A stretch of 64,000 bases of DNA from Kyrpidia tusciae DSM 2912 (GTDB taxonomy: Bacteria > Bacillota > Bacilli > Kyrpidiales > Kyrpidiaceae). The stretch's first letter is position 1. Each line of letters starts with the position of its first letter. Below are positions 1 to 9,847 of the stretch, piece after piece. Location: the NCBI RefSeq assembly GCF_000092905.1, contig NC_014098.1:806001-870000 (forward strand). Reading direction: 5' to 3'. The position numbers and the translations under genes are program-made. A model generated the notes under the pieces. The model was not told where the DNA came from. It did not search any database and saw nothing but the letters and a program-made list of their open reading frames with translations.

Positions 1-1
1 G

Positions 2-166
2 GACGCCGAGGGCCGGGTGCTTTTGGCGGATGAGATTTCGCCGGACACCTGCCGGTTCTGGGATGCCACCACCCGGGAGAAGCTCGACAAAGACCGGTTT
101 CGCCGGGATCTGGGCGGGGTTGAGGAAGCTTACGAAGAAGTTCTTCACCGGCTGGGAGGTCAATGA
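2..166 (+). CDS. purC: SAICAR synthetase, C-terminal fragment (cut by window edge)
   Basis: Only the last 54 residues are in the window. They contain the family's C-terminal [13 protein letters not shown] motif, followed by the YEEVLHRL helix seen in bacterial PurC. PurC joins aspartate to CAIR to give SAICAR. The stop codon is directly followed by the purS start, as in the Bacillus pur operon. The identification rests on the motif plus context and is firm despite the truncation. Confidence 0.9.
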   Translation, partial: DAEGRVLLADEISPDTCRFWDATTREKLDKDRFRRDLGGVEEAYEEVLHRLGGQ

Positions 167-421
167 ATGTTTCGGGCGCGGGTGTATGTGACCCTGAAGG
201 CGAGCGTGCTGGATCCCCAGGGCGGCGCCGTGGAGCGGGCTTTGCACGCCCTGGGCTACGAGGAGGTCCGGGGGGTGCGGATCGGGAAGGCCATCGACGT
301 GACCCTGGAGGCGCCGGATGAGAAGAGCGCCCGGGAGCGGGTTGAAGCCATGTGTCGGGAGCTTCTGGCGAACCCGGTGATGGAAACCTTTCAGATCGAA
401 GCCGTTGAGGCGGAGGGATGA
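167..421 (+). CDS. purS: Phosphoribosylformylglycinamidine synthase subunit PurS
   Basis: An 84-residue protein, the normal PurS length, with the ferredoxin-like start [18 protein letters not shown] and the central [12 protein letters not shown] segment. PurS is the small subunit that bridges PurQ and PurL in the three-part FGAM synthase of Gram-positive bacteria. The ATG follows the purC stop with no gap, and the stop overlaps the purQ start (ATGA), so translation is coupled. Confidence 0.95.
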   Translation: MFRARVYVTLKASVLDPQGGAVERALHALGYEEVRGVRIGKAIDVTLEAPDEKSARERVEAMCRELLANPVMETFQIEAVEAEG

Positions 422-1104
422 GCGTGCGGGTGGCGGTGGTGCAGTTCCCCGGGTCGAACTGTGACATGGACACGGTGATGGCCCTCCGGGATGTGACCGG
501 AGCGGAGCCGGATTTGGTGTGGCACGGGCGGCGGGATCTGTCCGATTACGGGGCGATTTTTCTGCCCGGGGGGTTTTCCTACGGAGATTATCTGCGGGCC
601 GGGGCCATCGCCCGGTTTGCCGAGGCGATGGACGGGGTGCGAAAAGCGGCGGAAGACGGGCGGCTGGTGATCGGGATTTGCAACGGGTTTCAAATCCTTC
701 TGGAGGCGGGGCTTTTGCCCGGGGCGATGTTGCACAATGATCATCTGCAGTTCCGCTGCGCCATCGTGCCGGTGCGGGTGGAGCGAACGGACACGCCGTT
801 TACGTCAACATACGCGGCCGGCCAGGTGCTCAGGCTGCCCATTGCCCATGGTGAAGGGAATTATTACGCCGATGACGAGACCTTGGAGGCTCTGGAGCGA
901 AATCGTCAGGTGGTGTTTCGGTATGCCGGAGAGAACCCGAACGGCTCGCGCCACGACATCGCCGGGATTGTCAACGAGGCGGGCAATGTGCTGGGGATGA
1001 TGCCCCACCCCGAGCGGGCGGTGCACCGGCTTTTGGGCTCCGAAGACGGCCGGGCGATGATTGAGGCGATTTGGCAGGCGGGGAGGGAACGACAGCTTGT
1101 CTAA
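418..1104 (+). CDS. purQ: FGAM synthase glutaminase subunit PurQ
   Basis: A 228-residue class I glutamine amidotransferase. The nucleophile elbow GICNGFQ places the catalytic Cys at about residue 88. The oxyanion region is [17 protein letters not shown], and the His-Glu pair is in [10 protein letters not shown] near the C-terminus. It supplies ammonia to PurL for converting FGAR to FGAM. The ATG overlaps purS by 4 bp, and the stop overlaps the proposed purL start by 8 bp. Confidence 0.96.
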   Translation: MSVRVAVVQFPGSNCDMDTVMALRDVTGAEPDLVWHGRRDLSDYGAIFLPGGFSYGDYLRAGAIARFAEAMDGVRKAAEDGRLVIGICNGFQILLEAGLLPGAMLHNDHLQFRCAIVPVRVERTDTPFTSTYAAGQVLRLPIAHGEGNYYADDETLEALERNRQVVFRYAGENPNGSRHDIAGIVNEAGNVLGMMPHPERAVHRLLGSEDGRAMIEAIWQAGRERQLV

Positions 1105-3508
1105 GGATCCGACGGCACAGCAGATCGAAGCCGAGGCCCTCTACCGGGATCTCGGCATGACCGATGCGGAATACCGCCGGGCCGCGGAGCTGCTCGGGCG
1201 GCGGCCGAACTGGGTGGAGCTGGGCCTCTTCTCGGTGATGTGGTCGGAGCACTGCAGTTATAAGAGTTCCCGCCGGGTGTTGCGGCGGTTTCCCACGGAA
1301 GGGCCTCAGGTCTTGCAGGGCCCCGGGGAGAACGCCGGGGTGGTGGATATCGGGGACGGGCTGGCGGTGGCCTTCAAAATGGAGTCGCACAACCACCCCT
1401 CGGCCATTGAGCCGTATCAAGGGGCGGCCACCGGGGTGGGCGGCATCATCCGGGATATTTTCACCATGGGGGCCCGGCCCATTGCCCTTCTGGACAGTTT
1501 GCGCTTTGGGCCGCCGGATGATCCCCGCCAGCGGTACCTGCTCCGGGAGGTGGTGGCGGGGATTGCCGGGTACGGCAATGCCATCGGCATTCCCACCGTG
1601 GGCGGGGAGGTGAAATTCGCCGAGAGCTACCGGGAGAATCCGCTGGTCAACGCTATGTGCGCGGGGCTGATGCGCCACGAAGATCTGGCCCGGGGGACCG
1701 CCTCCGGAGTGGGCAATCCGGTGATGGTGGTGGGGGCGAAGACCGGCCGGGACGGCATCCACGGCGCGACCTTCGCTTCGGCGGAGGATCCATTGGAGAA
1801 GGAGCGCTCGGCGGTTCAAGTCGGCGACCCCTTTATGGAGAAACTATTGGTGGAAGCATGTCTGGAGCTGATCGCCACCGGCGGAGTGGTGGGGATCCAG
1901 GACATGGGTGCCGCCGGGCTGACTTCCTCCAGCGCCGAGATGGCCAGCCGGGCGGGGAGCGGACTGGATATCGACGTGGCGTTGGTTCCCCGCCGGGAGA
2001 CGGGGATGACCCCTTATGAAGTGATGCTCTCTGAGTCCCAGGAGCGGATGCTCGTCGTCATGGAGCGGGGCAAAGAGGGCGTGGCCGAACAGATTTTTCG
2101 AAAATGGGGCCTGGAGGCGACGGTGATCGGCCGGGTGACGGACGACGGGATGCTCCGTATCCGGGAAGAAGGCCGGGTGGTGGCGGAGGTGCCGGTGCCG
2201 GCCCTGGTGGACGAGGCGCCGGTGTACGTGCGGCCGGCCCGGGAGCCGGAGGAGATGGCGGGGCTTCGGGCCTGGCGCTGGGAGGACTTGCCGCGGCCCG
2301 AGCGGCTGGACGAGGTGCTGCTGACCCTGGTGGGGTCGCCGGATTTGGCGGACAAGGAATGGGTGTGGCGGCAATACGACCACATGGTGCAGGCGTCCAC
2401 GGCGGTGCGGCCCGGGGCGGATGCGGCGGTGATCTGGATCCGGGGGACGCGCAAAGGCGTGGCGCTGTGCACCGACGGCCAAGGGCGGTATGTGCGCCTG
2501 AACCCCTTGGTGGGCGGGATGCACGCCGTGGCCGAAGCGGCTCGGAATCTCGTGTGTGTCGGAGCGAGGCCCCTGGCCATCACCGACTGTTTGAACTTCG
2601 GCAACCCGGAAAAGCCCGAGGTGTTTTACCAGTTCGAGCAGGCGGTGGAGGGGATGAGCCAGGCCTGCGAAGTCCTGAAAACGCCGGTAGTGAGCGGGAA
2701 TGTGAGCTTTTATAATGAAAGCAAAGGTGTGGACATCGACCCGACCCCGATCGTGGGGGCGGTGGGGCTGGTGGAAGACATCGATCAGATTTGCACCCCG
2801 GCCTGGCGGGCCGGGCTGACGGTGGTTCTGTTGGGCCCCGGTGCGCCGGCCCCGGGGATGGAGGGGGCGTGGCTCGGCGGGAGTGAGTATCTGCTGCGGG
2901 TGCACCGCCGGCTGGCCGGCGACGCGCCGCCCTTGGATCTGGAGATGGAGCGGCGGGTGCAGCGGGTGTGTTTGGACGCGATCGGGCAGGGCTTGGCCGC
3001 GGCCGCCCACGATGTGTCCGAAGGGGGCCTTGCGGTGGCCCTGGCCGAGATGGCGATGGCCGGCGGGGTCGGGGCGGAGATCGACCTGGGTTCGCTGTCC
3101 GGCGGGCCGGGGGCCGGCGCGGAGGTCAAGGCTCCGGGAGCGGGCGGCGGGCAGGACGCCCGGGGCCAATTCTGGGGAGCGGGCGGTGAACAGGTTGCTG
3201 GGAGCGATTCGCAGGGTGAAATCCGGCCCCCGGTTCGGGCGGATGTTCTCTTGTTCGGCGAGGCCGGTTCCCGGATCGTGCTCGGGGTGGAACCGGAGAA
3301 GGTGGAAGCTGTGAAAGCCCTGGCTGCCCGAGCGGGCGTGCCCTTGGCGGTGCTCGGGACCACCGGCGGCGACCGGCTCGTGATCCGGGTGGCGGACGGA
3401 GCCGGGGAGGAACGGTTGGATGTGGCGGTGGCGCGGCTGAGTGAGGTCTGGAAGGGGGCGATCCCGTGGGCGCTAGCGGAGAACCGGGGCGCGGCGTCGT
3501 CGGTGTGA
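1097..3508 (+). CDS. purL: FGAM synthase large subunit PurL
   Basis: About 803 residues from a TTG start preceded by GGGAGGGAAC. An upstream in-frame ATG (1061) would add 12 residues with no family resemblance. Family motifs include [17 protein letters not shown], the metal/ATP segment [34 protein letters not shown] and the second half ending with [18 protein letters not shown]. It performs the ATP-dependent amidation of FGAR within the PurSQL complex. Odd point: near residues 670-715 there is a Gly/Ala-rich stretch of about 40 residues (nt 3095-3235) where relatives have only a short loop. Confidence 0.96.
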   Translation: MSKDPTAQQIEAEALYRDLGMTDAEYRRAAELLGRRPNWVELGLFSVMWSEHCSYKSSRRVLRRFPTEGPQVLQGPGENAGVVDIGDGLAVAFKMESHNHPSAIEPYQGAATGVGGIIRDIFTMGARPIALLDSLRFGPPDDPRQRYLLREVVAGIAGYGNAIGIPTVGGEVKFAESYRENPLVNAMCAGLMRHEDLARGTASGVGNPVMVVGAKTGRDGIHGATFASAEDPLEKERSAVQVGDPFMEKLLVEACLELIATGGVVGIQDMGAAGLTSSSAEMASRAGSGLDIDVALVPRRETGMTPYEVMLSESQERMLVVMERGKEGVAEQIFRKWGLEATVIGRVTDDGMLRIREEGRVVAEVPVPALVDEAPVYVRPAREPEEMAGLRAWRWEDLPRPERLDEVLLTLVGSPDLADKEWVWRQYDHMVQASTAVRPGADAAVIWIRGTRKGVALCTDGQGRYVRLNPLVGGMHAVAEAARNLVCVGARPLAITDCLNFGNPEKPEVFYQFEQAVEGMSQACEVLKTPVVSGNVSFYNESKGVDIDPTPIVGAVGLVEDIDQICTPAWRAGLTVVLLGPGAPAPGMEGAWLGGSEYLLRVHRRLAGDAPPLDLEMERRVQRVCLDAIGQGLAAAAHDVSEGGLAVALAEMAMAGGVGAEIDLGSLSGGPGAGAEVKAPGAGGGQDARGQFWGAGGEQVAGSDSQGEIRPPVRADVLLFGEAGSRIVLGVEPEKVEAVKALAARAGVPLAVLGTTGGDRLVIRVADGAGEERLDVAVARLSEVWKGAIPWALAENRGAASSV

Positions 3509-4992
3509 AGGGAGAGTGGGGAGGCGCTTGGCCGGATGCGGGGTCTGGCCGGCACTGGCACGAGGAGTGTGGCGTCTTCGGCGCTTGGGGGTGCGACCAC
3601 GCCGCACAGCTCACCTACTACGCCCTGTACGCCCTCCAGCACCGAGGCCAGGAGAGCGCCGGGATTGCCACGTTGGACGGCGGGGAAATGTTTCACCACC
3701 GGGGACTGGGACTGGTGGCCGAGGTGTTTGGCCCGGATGATTTGGAACGCCTGGCGGGAAAGGCGGCGGTTGGCCACGTCCGCTATTCGACCACGGGCGC
3801 CAACAAACTGGTGAACGCCCAGCCCATGGTGTTTGACGTGCACGGCGGTCCCCTGGCCCTGGGGCACAACGGAAACCTAGTGAACGCCGGAGTGTTGCGC
3901 CGTGAGCTCGAAGGCCAAGGGAGTATATTCCAGTCCACCAGCGATACGGAAGTGGTGGCCCACCTCATCGCCCGGCACCGGGGCGGGTCGTTGGTGGACG
4001 CCATTGAGGACAGCCTGCGCACGGTACAGGGCGCTTACGCCTTTGTCTTTCTCACCCCGGACGGACTCGTGGCCGCCCGGGATCCCCAGGGGCTGCGCCC
4101 CATGGCCCTGGGACGTTTCGGTTCGGGTTGGGTGGTGGCGTCGGAAACTTGCGCCTTTGATACCATCGGTGCCGAATTCGTTCGGGATATCGAGCCGGGG
4201 GAACTGCTCGTCATCGACGCCGGTGGCGTGCGGCCCGTTCGGTTTGCCGAGGCGGCGCGAAAGGCCCTCTGTACCTTTGAATATATCTATTTTGCCCGGC
4301 CGGACAGCGACATCGACGGCCGCAACGTGCACCTGGTGCGCAAAGCCATGGGGAAGCGACTGGCGGAGGAGGCGCCGACGGAAGCTGATGTGGTGATCGG
4401 AGTGCCGGATTCGAGCATTTCAGCGGCGGTGGGTTACGCGGAAGCCGCGGGAATTCCTTATGAGATGGGTCTCATCAAGAATAAATATATCGGCCGGACC
4501 TTTATCCAACCTTCCCAAGCCCTTCGGGAGCGCGGGGTGCGTCTGAAATTAAATGCCGTGCGCAAGGTGGTGGAGGGGAAGCGGGTGGTGATGGTGGACG
4601 ACTCCATCGTCCGGGGCACCACCTCCCGCCGCATTGTCCAAATGCTCCGGGACGCCGGGGCCCGGGAGGTTCACGTGCGGATCTCTTCCCCGCCGGTGCG
4701 GTTCCCCTGTTATTACGGCATCGATACCTCGGCCCGGGAGGAATTGCTGGCGGCTCGGTTGTCCGTGGAGGAGATGACCCGGGCGATCGGGGCGGATAGC
4801 CTGGCTTTTTTGTCTGAAGATGGAATGCTTCAGGCCCTCGGAGCCGGGCCGGAAGCGGCGGGACGCGGTCCGGGGGGACCCGGCGATACGTTTTGTAATG
4901 CGTGTTTTCACGGGCGGTACCCGACCCGGTTGTATGACGATCTGGGGAAACATGTCATGGAGATGGCCGCCCATCGGGGAGGGTATTCATGA
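3466..4992 (+). CDS. purF: Amidophosphoribosyltransferase PurF
   Basis: Catalyses the first committed step, PRPP to phosphoribosylamine. Seen: nucleophile Cys in HEECGVFG after a removable propeptide, [10 protein letters not shown], the PRPP loop [13 protein letters not shown], and the four Fe-S cysteines of the Bacillus-type enzyme ([22 protein letters not shown]). The GTG at 3466 has an AAGGGGG site 7 nt upstream and overlaps purL by 43 bp. GTG 3505 (GTGA overlap) is the alternative and would give a propeptide nearer the usual length. Confidence 0.95.
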   Translation: MGASGEPGRGVVGVKGEWGGAWPDAGSGRHWHEECGVFGAWGCDHAAQLTYYALYALQHRGQESAGIATLDGGEMFHHRGLGLVAEVFGPDDLERLAGKAAVGHVRYSTTGANKLVNAQPMVFDVHGGPLALGHNGNLVNAGVLRRELEGQGSIFQSTSDTEVVAHLIARHRGGSLVDAIEDSLRTVQGAYAFVFLTPDGLVAARDPQGLRPMALGRFGSGWVVASETCAFDTIGAEFVRDIEPGELLVIDAGGVRPVRFAEAARKALCTFEYIYFARPDSDIDGRNVHLVRKAMGKRLAEEAPTEADVVIGVPDSSISAAVGYAEAAGIPYEMGLIKNKYIGRTFIQPSQALRERGVRLKLNAVRKVVEGKRVVMVDDSIVRGTTSRRIVQMLRDAGAREVHVRISSPPVRFPCYYGIDTSAREELLAARLSVEEMTRAIGADSLAFLSEDGMLQALGAGPEAAGRGPGGPGDTFCNACFHGRYPTRLYDDLGKHVMEMAAHRGGYS

Positions 4993-6149
4993 GCGAGGCG
5001 TATCGCAAGGCAGGGGTGGACATCGCCGCGGCCGACCGGTCGGTGGCCAGGATGAAGCGCCACGTGGAGAGCACCCGGCGGCCCGAGGTCTGGGGGGCTT
5101 TTGGCGGGTTCGGGGGAGGCTTTGCCCTGGATATGGCTCGGTACAAGGAGCCGGTACTGGTCTCGGGTACCGATGGGGTGGGCACGAAACTTTTGGTCGC
5201 CCGGGCGGTGGGAAGGCACGATACTGTGGGGATCGACTGTGTGGCCATGTGCGTGAACGACATCGTCGTTCACGGGGCGGAGCCGCTGTTTTTTTTGGAC
5301 TACCTCGCCGTGGGCCGGGTGGACCCGGACCAGGTCGAGGCGGTGGTCTCGGGGGTGGCCGCGGGCTGCCGGGAGGCCGGGTGCGCCCTCATCGGGGGCG
5401 AGACGGCGGAGATGCCCGGCATGTATGCGCCCGGGGACTACGATTTGGCCGGATTTGCCGTGGGGGCCGTGGAGAGGGCGAGGTTTGTGGACGGTTCCCG
5501 GGTGCGCCCCGGGGATGTGGTGATCGGCTTGCCTTCCGCCGGGCTGCATTCAAACGGGTTCTCCCTGGCCCGCAAAATCGTGTTTCAAGATGCGGGGTTG
5601 TCGGTGGAGGATGAGTTGCCCGAGTGCGGGGCCACCGTCGGAGAGGTGTTGCTTGCCCCCACCCGGATCTATGTACGGGCGATTCTGGCTCTGCTTGAAC
5701 GGGTGGATGTGCGGGGGATGGCGCACATTACCGGGGGCGGGTTGCTTGATAACGTGATCCGGACGCTGCCGGAGGGGTGTCGGGCGGTGCTCGACGCCAC
5801 GGCCTGGGAGGAGCCGCCGGTGTTCGCGGCGCTCAGGCGGCTGGCGGTGGAGCCGCCCACGGCGGAAGATTTATACCAGACGTGGAACATGGGGATCGGG
5901 TTTGTGTGTATGATCGCCCCGGAGGATGTGGATCGGGCGATGGCCGTTTTGAAGGAGAACGGAGAGCGGCCGGTGCGGATCGGTCGGGTGGAAGCCGGGG
6001 ACCGGAGCGTGGTGATCCGCACGCCCCACGCCGCATCGGGGGTCGTGATGCGGCGGGCGGAGACCGGGGTGGCCGTTGATAAGAGCGACGAGGCTTCGGG
6101 CGGCGGGCCCGGGGGAGCCCATCGTCCGGAAGGGGGCGGGGGCGTATGA
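4989..6149 (+). CDS. purM: Phosphoribosylformylglycinamidine cyclo-ligase (AIR synthetase)
   Basis: Closes the imidazole ring, FGAM to AIR, using ATP. Motifs: SGTDGVGTKL, the IDCVAMCVNDIVVHGAEPLFFLDY region (positions about 80-100), GGETAEMPGMY and GLPSAGLHSNGFSLARK. Its 386 residues exceed the usual ~345; the extra C-terminal ~35 residues are Gly/Arg/Glu-rich and look unstructured. The start overlaps the purF stop (ATGA) and the stop overlaps purN in the same way. Confidence 0.96.
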   Translation: MSEAYRKAGVDIAAADRSVARMKRHVESTRRPEVWGAFGGFGGGFALDMARYKEPVLVSGTDGVGTKLLVARAVGRHDTVGIDCVAMCVNDIVVHGAEPLFFLDYLAVGRVDPDQVEAVVSGVAAGCREAGCALIGGETAEMPGMYAPGDYDLAGFAVGAVERARFVDGSRVRPGDVVIGLPSAGLHSNGFSLARKIVFQDAGLSVEDELPECGATVGEVLLAPTRIYVRAILALLERVDVRGMAHITGGGLLDNVIRTLPEGCRAVLDATAWEEPPVFAALRRLAVEPPTAEDLYQTWNMGIGFVCMIAPEDVDRAMAVLKENGERPVRIGRVEAGDRSVVIRTPHAASGVVMRRAETGVAVDKSDEASGGGPGGAHRPEGGGGV

Positions 6150-6796
6150 CGGGACCGGCGCCGGTCAACCTGGCGGTGTTCGCGTCGGGCACGGGCTCCA
6201 ATCTCCAGCGCCTCTTGGATTTGAGCCGGCTGGACGAACTCGGTGGGGGCAAGGTGGTGCTGGTGGTGTCGGACAAGCCGGGTTGCCGGGCGCTGGAGAG
6301 GGCCGCGGCGGCCGGGGTCGCGACCTTTGCTTTTTACCCCAAGGCCTATCCGGACAAGCCCGCCTATGAGCGGGAGATCTTGGATCGGCTCCGGGAGCAC
6401 CGGATCGACTGGATTGTTCTCGCCGGGTACATGCGCTTGGTGGGTGAGGTGCTGCTTCAGGCGTATGGTGGGCGGATCATCAACCTCCACCCGTCGTTGT
6501 TGCCGAATTTTCCTGGAAAAGACGCCATTGGCCAGGCGCTGGCCGCCGGGGTGTCCCGGACCGGCGTCACGGTGCATTTTGTGGACGAGGGCATGGATAC
6601 CGGTCCGGCCATCGCCCAAGAGGCGGTGCCGGTGGACCCCGGGGATGACGCGGACTCGCTGGCTGTGAAAATCCACGCGGTGGAGCATCGGCTGCTCCCG
6701 GAGGTGGTCCGGGCGTTGTGCCGGGGGGAAGTTTGGCTGGACAATGGCCAAGTGCACTGGCGCCCGCAGGGTTCGGAGCGGGCGGGACTTCGGTGA
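6146..6796 (+). CDS. purN: Glycinamide ribonucleotide formyltransferase PurN
   Basis: Formyl-THF dependent GAR to FGAR step. It has the FASGTGSNLQ phosphate loop, LAGYMRLVGE, the catalytic NLHPSLLPNF (Asn-His) and VDEGMDTGPAIAQE (Asp). Length is 216 residues with a short non-conserved tail. It overlaps purM by 4 bp; 65 bp separate it from the chosen purH start. Confidence 0.96.
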   Translation: MTGPAPVNLAVFASGTGSNLQRLLDLSRLDELGGGKVVLVVSDKPGCRALERAAAAGVATFAFYPKAYPDKPAYEREILDRLREHRIDWIVLAGYMRLVGEVLLQAYGGRIINLHPSLLPNFPGKDAIGQALAAGVSRTGVTVHFVDEGMDTGPAIAQEAVPVDPGDDADSLAVKIHAVEHRLLPEVVRALCRGEVWLDNGQVHWRPQGSERAGLR

Positions 6797-6861
6797 TGGC
6801 GGGCGGGGATCTGGGGCCGCGGGGGTCCAGGGCCGACAGGATCAAGAAAGGAGTCGCAGAG

Positions 6862-8400
6862 ATGCGCAGGGCACTGATCAGCGTTTCGGATAAAACGGGC
6901 ATCGTCGAACTCGCACAAAAGCTGGCGGCGGCGGGGGTGGAAATTCTCTCCACCGGCGGGACCTCCCGGGCCCTCCGGGAGGCCGGCGTGGCGGTGAAGG
7001 ACGTGTCCGATTTTACCGGGTTTCCCGAGATTCTCGACGGACGGGTGAAAACTCTTCACCCGAGGGTCCACGGGGGCATCTTGGCCTTGCGGGACCGGGA
7101 GGAGCACCGCCGGCAGATGGAGGAGCACGGGCTTTTGCCCATCGATGCCGTGGTGGTGAACCTGTATCCGTTTCGGGAGACGGTGAGCCGCCCGGGAACG
7201 CGGTTTGAGGAGATTGTCGAGCAGATCGATATCGGCGGCCCGAGCTTGATCCGGGCGGCGGCAAAAAATCACCGCCACGTGGCGGTTGTGGTGGACCCGG
7301 CGGATTATGACCGCCTGGCGGAGGCGGCCGGGGGCGGGGCGCCCCTTGGGGAGGGGGATAGGCTCGCCCTGGCGGCGAAGGCCTTCAGGCACACCGCGGC
7401 TTACGACGCGGTCATCGCCGGATACTTGAGCGACCGGGCCGGGGAGCGGTTCCCGGAGCAGCTGACGCTCACCTACGACCGGGTGCAGAGTCTGCGGTAC
7501 GGGGAGAATCCTCATCAGCCGGCGGCCTTTTATCGGGAGCCCTTCGCCGGGCCGTCGACCTTGGCGGGGGCTCGCCAGCTTCACGGGAAGGAACTTTCCT
7601 ATAATAATCTGCTCGACGCCGATGCGGCCCTGCACCTGGTGCGGGAGTTCGAAGGGCCGACGGCGGTGGCGGTGAAACACACGAATCCCTGCGGCGTGGG
7701 GTGGGGAGAAACCCTGGCCGATGCCTTTCACGAGGCCTACGAGGCCGATCCCGTGTCGATTTTCGGCGGGATCATCGCCGTCAACCGACCGTTGGACGGA
7801 GAGACCGCCCGGCAGATGAAGGAGATTTTTCTCGAGATCGTCATCGCTCCGGAGTTTACTCCTGAGGCGCTGGAAATCTTGACCACGAAGAAAAATCTGC
7901 GCCTGTTGGAAATCCCGGGGCTCCGCGAGCCGGTGCGGGAGGGGCTATCGGCCCGAACGGTTTCGGGTGGGCTTTTGGTCCAGGGGACGGATGCGGCTCC
8001 GGTGGTGCCGGACAGTTGGCGGCCGGTGACAAAACGGATCCCGTCTAGGGCGGAGCTGGAGCAGATGGCACTGGCCTGGCGGGTGGTGAAGCATGTCAAA
8101 TCGAACGCCATCGTGTTGGTGCACGGCCGGCGGACGGTGGGGGTCGGTGCCGGGCAGATGAACCGGGTGGGTTCGGCCCGGATCGCCATTGCCCAGGCCG
8201 GGGAGTTGGCCAGAGGATCAGTGATGGCGTCAGACGCCTTCTTCCCGATGTCCGATACGGTGGAGGAGGCGGCCAAGGCCGGGGTGACGGCCATTGTGCA
8301 ACCCGGGGGCAGCATCCGGGATGAGGAGTCGATCCGGGCGGCGGACGAAGCGGGCATCGCCATGGTGTTCACGGGGATGCGGCATTTTCGCCATGGATGA
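6862..8400 (+). CDS. purH: Bifunctional AICAR formyltransferase / IMP cyclohydrolase
   Basis: 512 residues from an ATG with AAAGGAG 8 nt upstream; a longer in-frame extension overlapping purN has no homology. The N-terminal MGS-like cyclohydrolase domain shows ALISVSDKTGIVELA and STGGTSRAL. The C-terminal transformylase domain shows KHTNPCGVG (Lys-His pair), SDAFFPMSDTVEEAA and QPGGSIRDEE. It carries out the last two steps to IMP. Confidence 0.97.
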   Translation: MRRALISVSDKTGIVELAQKLAAAGVEILSTGGTSRALREAGVAVKDVSDFTGFPEILDGRVKTLHPRVHGGILALRDREEHRRQMEEHGLLPIDAVVVNLYPFRETVSRPGTRFEEIVEQIDIGGPSLIRAAAKNHRHVAVVVDPADYDRLAEAAGGGAPLGEGDRLALAAKAFRHTAAYDAVIAGYLSDRAGERFPEQLTLTYDRVQSLRYGENPHQPAAFYREPFAGPSTLAGARQLHGKELSYNNLLDADAALHLVREFEGPTAVAVKHTNPCGVGWGETLADAFHEAYEADPVSIFGGIIAVNRPLDGETARQMKEIFLEIVIAPEFTPEALEILTTKKNLRLLEIPGLREPVREGLSARTVSGGLLVQGTDAAPVVPDSWRPVTKRIPSRAELEQMALAWRVVKHVKSNAIVLVHGRRTVGVGAGQMNRVGSARIAIAQAGELARGSVMASDAFFPMSDTVEEAAKAGVTAIVQPGGSIRDEESIRAADEAGIAMVFTGMRHFRHG

Positions 8401-8422
8401 AGGCGGGACGGGAGGGATAGGG

Positions 8423-9751
8423 ATGAAAATCCTCGTGGTAGGCGGAGGTGGGCGGGAGCACGCCCTAGTGTGGAAGCTTGCCCAGAGTCCCCGGAGGCCG
8501 GAGATTTTGTGTGCCCCGGGGAATCCCGGCACCGCCGAATGGGGCCGGAATGTGCCGGTGGGGGCGGAGGATGTGGAGGGGTTGTTGGCGTTGGCGGAGC
8601 GGGAAGGCGTCGATCTGACGGTGGTCGGTCCCGAGGCTCCGCTCCTGGCCGGGATTGTCGATCGGTTTCGCCAGGCGGGGCTGCGCATTTTTGGACCGAG
8701 CCGGGCGGCGGCGGAGATCGAAGGATCAAAGGCTTATGCGAAGGCGCTGATGACCCGAGTGGGGATTCCCACGGCCCGGTATGCGTCCTTTGATTCCTAC
8801 GAGGAGGCGCTGAAGTATCTTCGGAGTCACGGGGCTCCCGTGGTGGTGAAGGCGGACGGCCTGGCGGCGGGCAAAGGCGTGGTGGTGGCCAGGACGTTGC
8901 AAGAAGCCGAGGCGGCGCTCCGGTCGATGATGGTGGATGGCGTGTTTGGCGAGAGCGGCCGGCGGGTGGTCTTGGAAGAGATGTTGGAGGGCCGGGAGGC
9001 CACGGTGATGGCTTTCGTCAGTGGGGAGACGGTGGTGCCCATGGTCCCGGCCCAGGATCACAAGCCGGTGTTTGACGGCAATCGCGGGCCCAACACCGGG
9101 GGGATGGGGACCTATTCACCGGTGCCGTGGTTGGATGAGGACACCATGACCCGGGTGGAGAGCAAGATCCTAAGGCCGGTGGCCCGGGCTTTGGTTGAGG
9201 ACGGGCGGCCCTTTTACGGGGTGCTTTATGCCGGGCTCATGCTCACCGCCGAAGGTCCGAAGGTGATCGAGTTCAACGCCCGCTTTGGGGATCCGGAAGC
9301 CCAGGTGGTGCTGCCCCGCCTGGAGACCGATTTGTTGGATGTGCTCGAGGCGGTGTTGGACGGAACCCTGGACCGGGTCGAGGTCAAGTGGTCCCCCCGG
9401 GCGGCGGTTTGCGTGATCGCGACCTCCGAGGGTTATCCCGGGGCGTATCGCAAAGGGGACGTGATTGACGGCGCGGAAGAGGCGGCGAAACAGGGCGCCT
9501 TGGTCTTTCACGCGGGCACGGCGCGGGGGTCCGATGGAGCCTTGGTGACGGCGGGCGGCCGGGTGCTGGGCGTGACGGGGCTCGGGGATTCTCTCGCCCA
9601 GGCCCGGGAGGCGGCTTATCGGGCGGTGGGGCGCCTTCAGTTCCCGGGGATGCATTATCGGCGGGATATCGCGGCTCAGGCGGCGCAGGTGGCCGGGGCG
9701 TCGGAGGCGGCCGGGCAGGAGCCGTCGGGCTTGGGGAGTAACCGTTGTTAG
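8423..9751 (+). CDS. purD: Phosphoribosylamine-glycine ligase (GAR synthetase)
   Basis: 442-residue ATP-grasp enzyme joining glycine to phosphoribosylamine. It starts MKILVVGGGGREHALVWKLA (ATG preceded by GGGAGGGATAGGG). The ATP-grasp core is KADGLAAGKGVVVA and the metal site EFNARFGDPEAQVVLPRL. It is the last gene of the pur operon, separated by 22 nt from purH. The final ~25 residues are Ala/Gly/Glu-rich and not conserved. Confidence 0.96.
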   Translation: MKILVVGGGGREHALVWKLAQSPRRPEILCAPGNPGTAEWGRNVPVGAEDVEGLLALAEREGVDLTVVGPEAPLLAGIVDRFRQAGLRIFGPSRAAAEIEGSKAYAKALMTRVGIPTARYASFDSYEEALKYLRSHGAPVVVKADGLAAGKGVVVARTLQEAEAALRSMMVDGVFGESGRRVVLEEMLEGREATVMAFVSGETVVPMVPAQDHKPVFDGNRGPNTGGMGTYSPVPWLDEDTMTRVESKILRPVARALVEDGRPFYGVLYAGLMLTAEGPKVIEFNARFGDPEAQVVLPRLETDLLDVLEAVLDGTLDRVEVKWSPRAAVCVIATSEGYPGAYRKGDVIDGAEEAAKQGALVFHAGTARGSDGALVTAGGRVLGVTGLGDSLAQAREAAYRAVGRLQFPGMHYRRDIAAQAAQVAGASEAAGQEPSGLGSNRC

Positions 9752-9765
9752 CTGGGAAACTCTGA

Positions 9766-9826
9766 CGTGTCGAAAGGGGGAGGGGGTGTGTGTCCACCTT
9801 TTGCGAAATTCGCTGTCCCCTGGAGG
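9766..9826. repeat. Dispersed ~60-bp G-rich repeat, copy 1
   Basis: The segment TGTCGAAAGGGGGAGGGGG followed by GTCCACCTTTTGCG recurs at 23535-23594 with only a few differences. Both copies lie just 3' of a gene (purD; the sigma-54 activator), so they may be decayed mobile-element ends or an intergenic repeat family. No transposase adjoins either copy. Confidence 0.7.
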
Positions 9827-9847
9827 CGGACGGATGGAAAAAGGTTG

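Noticed and set aside
2104-2715. Long open frames inside purL on both strands
   Set aside because: High-GC shadow frames: Gly/Arg/Ala-rich translations without family motifs, fully inside a well-supported gene.
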